36,066 bases of DNA from CAYYJS01 sp964472315 (GTDB taxonomy: Bacteria > Verrucomicrobiota > Kiritimatiellia > UBA8416): positions 1 to 36,066 of the forward strand of contig CAYYJS010000034.1 in NCBI GenBank assembly GCA_964472315.1. Direction: 5' to 3'. Positions within the stretch are counted from its first letter, which is position 1. Each line of letters starts with the position of its first letter. The position numbers were made by a program, and so were the translations under genes. Positions 1 to 8,494 of the stretch are shown here, piece by piece. The notes beneath the pieces are model-generated. The model was not told the origin of the DNA. It saw nothing but the letters and a program-made list of their open reading frames with translations, and did no database searches.

Positions 1-112
1 GATTGCCCCCGGCGGAACCCATTGGCAAGCCGCATCTCATCGGCCCATGCGCGCGCACAATCTTGACGCTTCCACCACACGAAATCCCTCGTATTTCCAC
101 CCTTCACAAGCC

Positions 113-118
113 TATAAT
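113..118 (+). promoter_or_regulatory. Candidate -10 element for the giant secreted protein gene
   Basis: A perfect TATAAT lies 63 bases upstream of the chosen start at 182. No good -35 hexamer sits at the usual 16-18 base distance; the TTGACG at 63-68 is too far away. The remainder of bases 1-166 shows no gene. The call rests on the hexamer alone. Confidence 0.35.
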
Positions 119-181
119 GACACCAGATTGGAACGGCAACTGCTTTATCCTGATTGACAGCGAAAGATGAAGGGTCACGGA

Positions 182-3100
182 ATGAGGCATTTAGGCTATC
201 TCGGTGCGGCCATGACCGCCCTTGCGGTCATCGGCGGACAGGTGTGTGCGGATGTCGTGAGCCAGAATTTCGACGATTTTGGCGCTAACACGGCCCCGCA
301 GACATCGATCACGCACAACGCCTGGACAATCCATGACGGATTGGGGAGTACCAATCAGACCGCCAACTCGCTGCCGGCCGCCGGGTGGCTGATTGGCGGG
401 GTGTGGAGCAGCAAGTCGTACACGAACTCCTATGTCGAGACCCCCGTGCTCAGCAACGGCGTCGGCACCTTGACCTTCTACCTGGCCAACAGATTGACCC
501 CCACGAACATCGCCTATGACGTTCAGGCTTCGGTCAACGGCGGGGCCTACAGCAATGTCGCCAACGGCGGCAGCAGTTCGGTGCGGCCGACATGGACGCT
601 GAAGACCCATGTGTTCAACATTTATGACCCGGTATCGTTTCGTATTCGCAAAAGAGACATCACGGCATCGGGTGAGTGGATGGGGATCGACGACGTAGCG
701 ACCACCGAAGCCCCCGCAAGGGTTCTCATTTCCGACATTCGGACCGATCCGGAAGCCCCGGCTGTCAACGACGCGGTCACAATTTCTTCACAACTCGCCC
801 CCTCCGCTCTGGTATCGAACCTGACGGTAGAGCTGCTCTGGTGGGCCGGCGCGGAGACGAACACCATCGCCATGTCCCCTAGCGGCGGGGGCTATTACGA
901 GACGGACACGGCCGTTCCGGGACACGGCGAAGGCACACCGGTCCAGTATATGATCCGTATCACATTCGCAGGCCCTTCCGCACTCTCTCCCGTGGTGGCC
1001 ACCGGTGGCTATGAGGTACAGGGCCGCCCGTTCCTCTCCGACTACGCCGACGGCGAGATGCTGGTTCGGGGGTCGATCACAACCAACATGACCCAGATTG
1101 ACGATTACCTGTGGGAAGCCATTCTCTCATCGCCCACCGCGGTCACGGATGCAACAGTCAGTTTCGCCGGCCGCACGAACAAGTCTTCATCCGCGACGAA
1201 CGTCTGGGGCGACGCTGCGCAGACGACGTCGCTGATGCCCTTTCAAGGGACCGGCGACCTGGATGGCGCGCCGATCGCGATCGACACCCTACCGGCAGGC
1301 CAGACCCTCGTCCGGTTCCGCGATGCGAATCTGACGTATCTGGTCAACGAAGCGGTGTTCCATCCTTTCAGCACCTGGACCGGCGCGGAGGCGGTCGGCA
1401 CGCATACGAATGCCGGTTGGGTCATTGCCAACGGTCGTGTCGGCACGGCGGTCGACGGCGGCTGGGTGGGCGTCGTCCTGGAGAACGCATCGACCAGCTA
1501 TGTCCGATCGCCGGCCATGCCGGACGGTATCGGCGAAGTGGCCTTCTGGTATCGCCTGCATGGCACCAACAAAACGCCGGTCACGGACTGTTACGTCGAG
1601 GTGTCGAAGACGGGCGGCGCCAGTCCCGGCGACTGGGCGACCGTGGCCACCATCGCGAACATCCAGCTCGTCAAACACAACCGTTACTCGTTGCTGCTGA
1701 ACGACCGCTACAACCGATACGTGAGGGTCCGCAACGGCGGGGGGGCGCGGCTCGTCGTGGACGAGCTGCTCGTGGCCCACGCCGGCGCCGGCGTGATTCT
1801 GACGAACCTTCAGCACGCACCTCTCGCGCCGACGGCATCCGATCCGGTGACGGTATCGGTGGACGTCGAATCGCGCGACTCCGCCACGGGGCTGGTCGTG
1901 ACCGCCCACTACCGGGCCGGCGCCGGCGGTCCGTACACCGCGGTCGGCATGACCCTTGTCTCTGGAAATACGTATGAGACCTCAACCCCCATTCCGGGAG
2001 GCAGCGGCGATGGAAACGGCGGGGCCGGCCTGGTGCAGTACTACGTGGACTGCGCGTTCACCGGTTTCCAATCGGCGGCGGCCAGCCCGATTCCCTTCCC
2101 TGAGGACGGCGACACCGCTCCGTATGCGTTTCAGGTTCTGCCCGCCACGGTCTCGTTCAGCAACGCCTCCATCCCGCCGTCCCCGATCTACGTCGGATCG
2201 AATACGCACATCTTCGTTGATATCCTGCCGGCGGCCGGCGCCACGAACATCGCCGCGACGCTTTTCTACCGGTTCGCCACCTCGGGCGGGTTTTCGACCG
2301 CGCCCATGTCGCTGGTCGCCGCGCCCGGTTCGATGCGTACCCAGACGCCCATCCCGTCGCCGGCCGGCGCCGTTCCCGGCATGCCGTTCCAGTACTACGT
2401 GCGGGCGACCTTCACCGGCCCCTCGGCCGTCAGCCCGACGAACCATCCCGTCGCCGGCGAGTCGGCGCCGTTCGGCACCGTCCTGCGCCGTCCCCAACCG
2501 GCGAGCGGCTACACGGGGTTGACCGTCGAAGGCACGCTGAACACGAACTTCCTCGCCACGAGCGACTACAACTGGCAGGCCGTCGCCTACTCGTCGTCCT
2601 TTACCGACGCCGATGTGCGGTTTCGCGGACAAGGCGCCTCGCCAACGGTCTGGGGCGCGTCGAACCAGACCGTGACGACACCCCCGATCTTCGGTTATGC
2701 CGCCGTATCCGCCGCCGATATCCAGATCGACGGCACCTACAGCGGCCACGTCGTCTTCGCGTTCAGCGAGACCAACCGCGCCTACACCGTTCAGCTCGGG
2801 ACGCATCAGAACTTCGATACCTGGAACTACCCGGCGTACGGGTCGTACACCAACGACGGGTGGACGGTCACCGGGGCGCGAACCACCGCCGCGGGCAATG
2901 CGTTCGCCGGCGTTTCGCTCGAACTCCAGCCTTCCGCCGGAACCCGGGCGATCGAGTCGCCGACGCAGGTTGAAGGCATCGGCGAAGTCAGCTTCTGGTA
3001 TCGCGCGGCGGCAACGAACGGGCTGGCGCCGTCCGAGATCGCGGTGCAGGTCTGGCATGAAGGCCTGTCGGCGTGGGAAACCATCCGCACGATCACCAAC

Positions 3101-6100
3101 ATTATCTCGGTCGACTACCTGCACACGACGGTCGCGTTTTCCGACCGGAACAAACACCGCGTTCGGATCGCCTCGCTCGCCGGAACCGCGGCCAACGCGA
3201 CGCTCATCGACCATTTCACGATCGCCCGCCCCGGCCCCGGCCTTTTGTTCGCCAACCTTCAGCATGCGCCGGCGAACCCGACCATTTTCGACGAGGTCGC
3301 CGTGACGGTCGACATCACGGCATCGGCCAACGCCTCCAATCCGGTGGCCACGCTCTGGTTCCGGGCCGGCGACAACGGCGTCTTCGACCCCATCCCGATG
3401 GTGCCCACGGGGGCGGTCGGCTACGTCAGCGCCACGCCGATCCCGCGGGGCGAAATCGGTCAGATGCAGTACTACATCGAGTGCTCTTACAGCATCCCGC
3501 AGAGTCCGACGCGTCTCACAAGCTATGAGCCGACCGACCGCACCGGACAACCGGCGAGCTACACGAACACCGATGTGGCGTCCGCCGCGGACGGCTTCGA
3601 AAGCTGGCCCACCGTGACCCCGACAACGAATCTGACGGTCGTCGGCGAATGGACGCTCTCCGAAGGCGTCGTCAACGCCACGTTCGGCGCCCGCACCGGC
3701 ACCAAGGCCGCATGGCTCATCGGCGGCCCGCTTGCCGGCAAGTCATGGACCAACTCGTACCTTGCCTCCTCGCTTCAACCGCGGGGCATCGGGTCCTTCT
3801 CGTTCTTCGCCAAGAACAACAGGATCGCCGTGTCCGAATTCGCGATCGAGACCACCGAAGACGGCTCGATTTGGACGCCTTTCGTCAATGACACGTCGAG
3901 CTCGTTGACCAACTGGGTTCTGAAGTCGTACACTTTCGCGACCACGAACGTACTGGGCGTACGCGTTCGGAAGACGGACTACACGCAGGACCGGGAGTTC
4001 ATCGGCATCGACGATGTGCTGATCACGTACCCGCCCGCCGTCGTGATGGCATCCGATTTCCGCGTCCACCCCGCCTACCCCGCCGACGACGACCCGGTCG
4101 AGGTCTCGTGCACGATCGAGACACGGACCACGTTCTTCCCCGCATTCAACATCACCGGTCAACTCTACTACCGCAAACAGGGCACGACGCCCTGGCAGGG
4201 ACCCATCGCCATGTCACGCGACGGCACGCTGTTCCGCACCGTGACCGGCATCCCCGCCTTCCCGGTCGCCAGTACGGTCGAGTTCTACCTGCGCAGCGCC
4301 TTCAACGGCTACCACGATACCGGCGAGGACCGTAGCCCGATGAACTTCCCGGACGGCGCGCCGGGCACGGTGGAGAGCTACGATATCCGGCGGCACAAGT
4401 CGAGCTACGCGAGCGTCTACACCTCCATCAACGGCGCCCCCCAGGCCCTGCAGCAAGTCGCCGACGGCTCCTGGCAGACGGTGCTTTATTTCCCCACCCC
4501 GACCAATGACGCGTCGCTCAGCATATCGGGCCATGATTTCTACGACGGCACCAACACGACGGAAGGACTCGCGACGACATGGGGCGACTCGGACCAGACG
4601 CGCACCACGATCCCCTACGCCAGCACCTTGCAGCCCGACGGCAGCAACATCGTCATGTATGGCACACACGAGGGACAGTTCGTTCTCAAGTTCAACGAGT
4701 ACAACCTCTCCTATGCCTTGCTCAAGGCCGTCTATCAGGATTTCGACCGCTGGCCGGCAAGCTCGTCGTTCTTCGAGACCAGCATCAGTTCCGAGACGTT
4801 GAAGAGCTACGAACAGAGCTTCGACAACGCACTCTGGCCGACCAGCGTCTACAACGACGTGCTTCTCGATATCCATACGTTCAACGGATGGACGAACTCC
4901 GTGCTCTTCCCGCCGACGGTGCCGTACCCGTCCGGATTCACGAAAGGCCCGGACAAGTGGCTGATCGGGTCCAGCCTCATCATCACCCAGGAAGTCGGAC
5001 AGGCCTCGATGATGAACCCCAGCCCGGGGTATGGTTACATCCGCCTGGTCAAGGAGACGACGACGCCCGGCGCCGGCGTCCTGTCATGCGATCTGCGTTG
5101 CGCCAATACCGACATGCACCCCGCCTTGCACGCGGCCATGTCGAGTCAGGAGAACCTGATGTTCGAGGCGAAGGTCTACGCCACCGACCTCGCGCAGAAC
5201 TCGATGCCGTCCGACGACCAGATGAAGTCGATCGGCAAGCCGTTCTTCTCCATGCTGGTGCGCCACCAGGGCACGAACTACCTCGAACTCCGCGTGGAGG
5301 TGGACTACAATACCGCAAAGGACCAGTACGACCGTTGGGTCACCCTCTACCGCGTCTCCGGAAGCACGCGCACCTCGGTCTGGAACAGGCGGTGGGATGG
5401 ATTAAACATCACCAACAAGGATACCTATCGCCTGATCCTGTCGAGCTTCAACGGCAGCGGCAACATGTACTACATGCTCTTCATCAACGACGCGCGCCAC
5501 GCGGGCCCGGACTCGGTCGACTGGACCCCCCAGGCCGGCGGCGGAAGCATCGGCTTCTACTCTCAGGACGCCAGCATCGCCGTGGAACACGTGACGGCCG
5601 GACACGCCGTCATCCAATGCTGCCGCGGCTGGCCGACGACAACGAATTACACAACCGTCGTGGACAAGGACGGGTGGCAGACCCGGGACGCCTACATCAA
5701 CGACAACGACGACGAGTTCATCCTCCGGGGAAGCACGCCTTCGAACCACATGGCGTACATCCGTTCGCCCGCCATGCAGCAGGGACTCGGGACCATCCGG
5801 TTCAGTTATCGACGCAATGGAGACGCGGGCACCACCGTCGCCTCGGCGCTGCTGCAGTACTCGACGACGGGCGGCACCAACGACACCGAATGGACGACGT
5901 TCCAGACGAACCAGGTGACGAGCACGGCTTGGAGCAACTGGGACACCTGGTCCGCGGAACCGGACATCGCGATCTCGAATGTCTACTTCCGGATTGCCGT
6001 GACCAATACGGCCGGGACCGCCGGCGACAGACTCAGGATCGATAACATCGCCATCCAACCGAGCCGGACTCTGGCCTACTTCAACAATTTCGCGACGAAT

Positions 6101-8482
6101 GCGACCGGCTGGAGCGACCCCAGCGGCAAGTGGTACCGGCAGTCCAGCGACGCCACCTACCGCCGTCCCGGCTACACCGGCGAGGACCTCGCTTTCGCGG
6201 TGCAGACCGCGCCGTCTGCCAAGGATGGCGACCTCGAGGACGACGCGAGTTGGACGACCGTCGCCACCCACACCGGGTTCAAGTCAACTCCCTACATACG
6301 ATTCTCGCAGGTAATCCACAATCCGAATGACGTCTTCGTCCGCCTGAAACATACAACGGGCACCGGGAGCCTCGTCGTGGACAACATCCAGATCACGCCC
6401 TGGCACGCGGAGACCCGGGCCGACAGCAATGGCTGGGCCATCGGCGAAGCCTGGATCGGGTCGCTGGCCCCCGACACGCATACCAACGTCGTGGAGTTCA
6501 TGCGTTCCCGCGCCTACACGAACCGCTTCCAGTATATGCGTTCGCCGTGGATGACCAACGGCGTCGGAAACCTGCAATTCGACTATCGCGGCATCAGCGC
6601 CTCCGAAACGAACCCGGTGATCATGGGGATCCAGGCCACGTTGCCCGGCGATACGAACGCCTGGGAAACGCTGGTGACCGTGACGAACAACCCGACCGCC
6701 TGGACGCCGTATTCGTGGACCGTCGACAAGCCGGGCAACCTGTATGTGCGTGTCGTCAACCTCTCGCCCGCGGGCGATGCCGGGTTCTATGTCGATAATC
6801 CGCGCATCACGGAACGTCTGATTGTGAACGACCAGGCGTGGCAGGCCTACAACGCGCTGATTTCCGGCACGCGCCCGGAATTGCTGATGGAGGAGGAGGG
6901 CAACATCAAGGGCGGCTTTCTGAATCATGTCCCCGGGCCTTTCAATCCGGATACGATCGTCGCCTTCACCAACCATTACCCGTTCATCGAGTCGGCGCGG
7001 CTTTCGAATGGCGTCGGCGAGATCAGCTTCTGGTATCGTTCCTTCAGCGGAGTCCCGGCAACCATCGAGATCCGCGGCGCCGCCAGCCGTGCGACACCCG
7101 ACGACGAATGGACGATCCTCGGCCGGATAACGAATGTGACGTCGACCAGCTACGCGTTTTTCAGCACGCCGCAGTACGAACGCAACCTCGAGTTCGTGCG
7201 CTTCGTCACGGCGACCAACCCCGGCGCGGGGCGCGCCTGTCTCGACAACATCCTGATTGCGTCGCCCTACGGCGCCGATCTGGCGATCCGCAACGTGACG
7301 CCGAATCCGCCGATCCCGCTGTACAACGACAGCGTGCATGTGACGGCCGAGCTCTACGACTTCTTCCTGCAGCCGACGAACATCGCGATGACGCTTCACT
7401 GGCGCACCGGCCAGAACGACTGGGGCGACTTCAGCGCCGCCAACGAGATCCCGATGTCGCTCATCGCAAGCAATCTCAGCGGCATGACGTTTATGACGAC
7501 GGCGCCGATACCCGCCCAACCCGTGGATACAGTCGTGCAGTACTATGTCTCGGCTGAATTCGAAGGCCTTTTCAGCAACATTTCCAGTCCGAACAACGAT
7601 CGCACGTTTACCAACCCCGACTGGTACCATCCCATCGATCTGAACGCCGGGCAGTCCCTGAAGAACCCCTATTACTTCTCCTTCTCCTGTCTGCCGGGAC
7701 AGGTGTGGATCAACGAGCTGAATGTCATCGACTCTACATGGCCGGATGTAGATCAATACATAGAGATATGCGGGCCATCCGACGTTGACATCGGCAACTG
7801 GAAAATCAAGGTCTACAACAATCAGGCCTACGCCCTCGATGCCACCTACACGCTGCCGCCCTCGACGCGGTTCATAAACGAGACAAACCGCTACGGATTC
7901 TGGGTGCTTGGCGATCCGGAGGTCGGAGCCCGCGATATGACACTCACCAATCCGATTCCGGTACCCGGCGGCATCCAGCTTCTCAGAAGCATGGGCGCCA
8001 TCGAGCATGCCGTGTGCTTCGACGGCTTCACCGGCGGACAGGCGATGACCAACAATCCGGCCTACCGCTTCGTGTACATCGGTTCGGACGACGACCTGTC
8101 CGATACGACCCTGAGCATGTATGGAACCGGCAGCAACAAGTCAAGCTTCGCCTGGACATGGGAGGCGTTCGACTACAACCCCGGCGCGATCAACTTGAAC
8201 CAGACTCTGATCCCGTGGTCGACGAACGATACCGGTTCGGCGGAGGAGATCGTCCTGGAGATTACCTCGGCGTGGATGTCGTCAAACCAGGTCTACTTCC
8301 GCCTCGCCGGATCGACCAACAGTCTGTCGCCGACCCCGTGGTACAGCACCAACCTGTTCGGCGCCTGGACCCCGGGCGCCAACGCGGGATATGCCGCGAC
8401 CGGCACGAGCTACACCGTCTGGTGCGACAAGGCATCCGGTCCGCGCGGCTGTTTCTACAAGATTACCCACACGACCCCGTAG
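182..8482 (+). CDS. Giant modular secreted protein with jelly-roll-like, Ig-like and lamin-tail domains
   Basis: This encodes about 2766 residues. ATG at 182 is preferred over ATG at 167 because AAGGG (170-174) sits 7 bases before it. The N-terminus is a Sec-type signal peptide (basic MRH, a hydrophobic stretch, then QVCADV). The body is a chain of beta-rich modules. A motif of the form G(V/I)GE(V/I)xFWYR recurs near residues 93, 449, 932, 1202, 1868, 2127 and 2277, as in MAM/concanavalin-like jelly rolls. Ig-like segments ending in VQYYVxxxFxG alternate with it. Residues about 1530-1830 look like a LamG-type fold. A lamin-tail domain follows at about 2508-2615 (INELN, then YIEI and GNWKI). 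The C-terminus (WYSTNLFGAWTPG) resembles a tail common in secreted PVC-group proteins. I see no catalytic motif, LPXTG, PEP-CTERM or autotransporter barrel. Adhesion or polysaccharide binding is inferred from the architecture only. Confidence 0.85.
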   Translation: MRHLGYLGAAMTALAVIGGQVCADVVSQNFDDFGANTAPQTSITHNAWTIHDGLGSTNQTANSLPAAGWLIGGVWSSKSYTNSYVETPVLSNGVGTLTFYLANRLTPTNIAYDVQASVNGGAYSNVANGGSSSVRPTWTLKTHVFNIYDPVSFRIRKRDITASGEWMGIDDVATTEAPARVLISDIRTDPEAPAVNDAVTISSQLAPSALVSNLTVELLWWAGAETNTIAMSPSGGGYYETDTAVPGHGEGTPVQYMIRITFAGPSALSPVVATGGYEVQGRPFLSDYADGEMLVRGSITTNMTQIDDYLWEAILSSPTAVTDATVSFAGRTNKSSSATNVWGDAAQTTSLMPFQGTGDLDGAPIAIDTLPAGQTLVRFRDANLTYLVNEAVFHPFSTWTGAEAVGTHTNAGWVIANGRVGTAVDGGWVGVVLENASTSYVRSPAMPDGIGEVAFWYRLHGTNKTPVTDCYVEVSKTGGASPGDWATVATIANIQLVKHNRYSLLLNDRYNRYVRVRNGGGARLVVDELLVAHAGAGVILTNLQHAPLAPTASDPVTVSVDVESRDSATGLVVTAHYRAGAGGPYTAVGMTLVSGNTYETSTPIPGGSGDGNGGAGLVQYYVDCAFTGFQSAAASPIPFPEDGDTAPYAFQVLPATVSFSNASIPPSPIYVGSNTHIFVDILPAAGATNIAATLFYRFATSGGFSTAPMSLVAAPGSMRTQTPIPSPAGAVPGMPFQYYVRATFTGPSAVSPTNHPVAGESAPFGTVLRRPQPASGYTGLTVEGTLNTNFLATSDYNWQAVAYSSSFTDADVRFRGQGASPTVWGASNQTVTTPPIFGYAAVSAADIQIDGTYSGHVVFAFSETNRAYTVQLGTHQNFDTWNYPAYGSYTNDGWTVTGARTTAAGNAFAGVSLELQPSAGTRAIESPTQVEGIGEVSFWYRAAATNGLAPSEIAVQVWHEGLSAWETIRTITNIISVDYLHTTVAFSDRNKHRVRIASLAGTAANATLIDHFTIARPGPGLLFANLQHAPANPTIFDEVAVTVDITASANASNPVATLWFRAGDNGVFDPIPMVPTGAVGYVSATPIPRGEIGQMQYYIECSYSIPQSPTRLTSYEPTDRTGQPASYTNTDVASAADGFESWPTVTPTTNLTVVGEWTLSEGVVNATFGARTGTKAAWLIGGPLAGKSWTNSYLASSLQPRGIGSFSFFAKNNRIAVSEFAIETTEDGSIWTPFVNDTSSSLTNWVLKSYTFATTNVLGVRVRKTDYTQDREFIGIDDVLITYPPAVVMASDFRVHPAYPADDDPVEVSCTIETRTTFFPAFNITGQLYYRKQGTTPWQGPIAMSRDGTLFRTVTGIPAFPVASTVEFYLRSAFNGYHDTGEDRSPMNFPDGAPGTVESYDIRRHKSSYASVYTSINGAPQALQQVADGSWQTVLYFPTPTNDASLSISGHDFYDGTNTTEGLATTWGDSDQTRTTIPYASTLQPDGSNIVMYGTHEGQFVLKFNEYNLSYALLKAVYQDFDRWPASSSFFETSISSETLKSYEQSFDNALWPTSVYNDVLLDIHTFNGWTNSVLFPPTVPYPSGFTKGPDKWLIGSSLIITQEVGQASMMNPSPGYGYIRLVKETTTPGAGVLSCDLRCANTDMHPALHAAMSSQENLMFEAKVYATDLAQNSMPSDDQMKSIGKPFFSMLVRHQGTNYLELRVEVDYNTAKDQYDRWVTLYRVSGSTRTSVWNRRWDGLNITNKDTYRLILSSFNGSGNMYYMLFINDARHAGPDSVDWTPQAGGGSIGFYSQDASIAVEHVTAGHAVIQCCRGWPTTTNYTTVVDKDGWQTRDAYINDNDDEFILRGSTPSNHMAYIRSPAMQQGLGTIRFSYRRNGDAGTTVASALLQYSTTGGTNDTEWTTFQTNQVTSTAWSNWDTWSAEPDIAISNVYFRIAVTNTAGTAGDRLRIDNIAIQPSRTLAYFNNFATNATGWSDPSGKWYRQSSDATYRRPGYTGEDLAFAVQTAPSAKDGDLEDDASWTTVATHTGFKSTPYIRFSQVIHNPNDVFVRLKHTTGTGSLVVDNIQITPWHAETRADSNGWAIGEAWIGSLAPDTHTNVVEFMRSRAYTNRFQYMRSPWMTNGVGNLQFDYRGISASETNPVIMGIQATLPGDTNAWETLVTVTNNPTAWTPYSWTVDKPGNLYVRVVNLSPAGDAGFYVDNPRITERLIVNDQAWQAYNALISGTRPELLMEEEGNIKGGFLNHVPGPFNPDTIVAFTNHYPFIESARLSNGVGEISFWYRSFSGVPATIEIRGAASRATPDDEWTILGRITNVTSTSYAFFSTPQYERNLEFVRFVTATNPGAGRACLDNILIASPYGADLAIRNVTPNPPIPLYNDSVHVTAELYDFFLQPTNIAMTLHWRTGQNDWGDFSAANEIPMSLIASNLSGMTFMTTAPIPAQPVDTVVQYYVSAEFEGLFSNISSPNNDRTFTNPDWYHPIDLNAGQSLKNPYYFSFSCLPGQVWINELNVIDSTWPDVDQYIEICGPSDVDIGNWKIKVYNNQAYALDATYTLPPSTRFINETNRYGFWVLGDPEVGARDMTLTNPIPVPGGIQLLRSMGAIEHAVCFDGFTGGQAMTNNPAYRFVYIGSDDDLSDTTLSMYGTGSNKSSFAWTWEAFDYNPGAINLNQTLIPWSTNDTGSAEEIVLEITSAWMSSNQVYFRLAGSTNSLSPTPWYSTNLFGAWTPGANAGYAATGTSYTVWCDKASGPRGCFYKITHTTP
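1050..4770 (+). repeat. Long internal module repeat within the giant gene (two full copies, one partial)
   Basis: Copy 1 (about 1050-2094) and copy 2 (about 2502-3517) encode the same order of segments. A TTN-(D/S)DYxWxA start is followed by VWGAxNQT or WGDxxQT, NxxYxV, a jelly roll with GEVxFWYR, then NLQHAPxxPT and a QYYVxC end. A third partial copy (about 4396-4770) has only the first part (SWQTVLYFPT, TTWGDSDQT, NLSYALLKAV). The similarity is at protein level and the DNA has diverged, so the duplications are old. Boundaries are approximate. Confidence 0.65.
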
Positions 8483-8491
8483 AATGCGGGG
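8475..8491. terminator. Small hairpin between convergent genes
   Basis: CCCCG (8475-8479) pairs with CGGGG (8487-8491) across a 7-base loop that contains the stop codon of the giant gene. No T-run follows on either strand. It could help separate the convergent transcripts, but the stem is short. Confidence 0.2.
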
Positions 8492-8494
8492 AGT

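Noticed and set aside
1982..3550. Minus-strand open frame of 522 codons inside the giant gene
   Set aside because: It is Arg/Gly/Asp-rich without any fold signal and lies opposite a continuous 8.3 kb coding frame. The same applies to 6284-8008 on the minus strand.
182..8482. An autotransporter or sortase-anchored adhesin
   Set aside because: The C-terminus (GCFYKITHTTP) has no beta-barrel, LPXTG, PEP-CTERM or type IX sorting signal.
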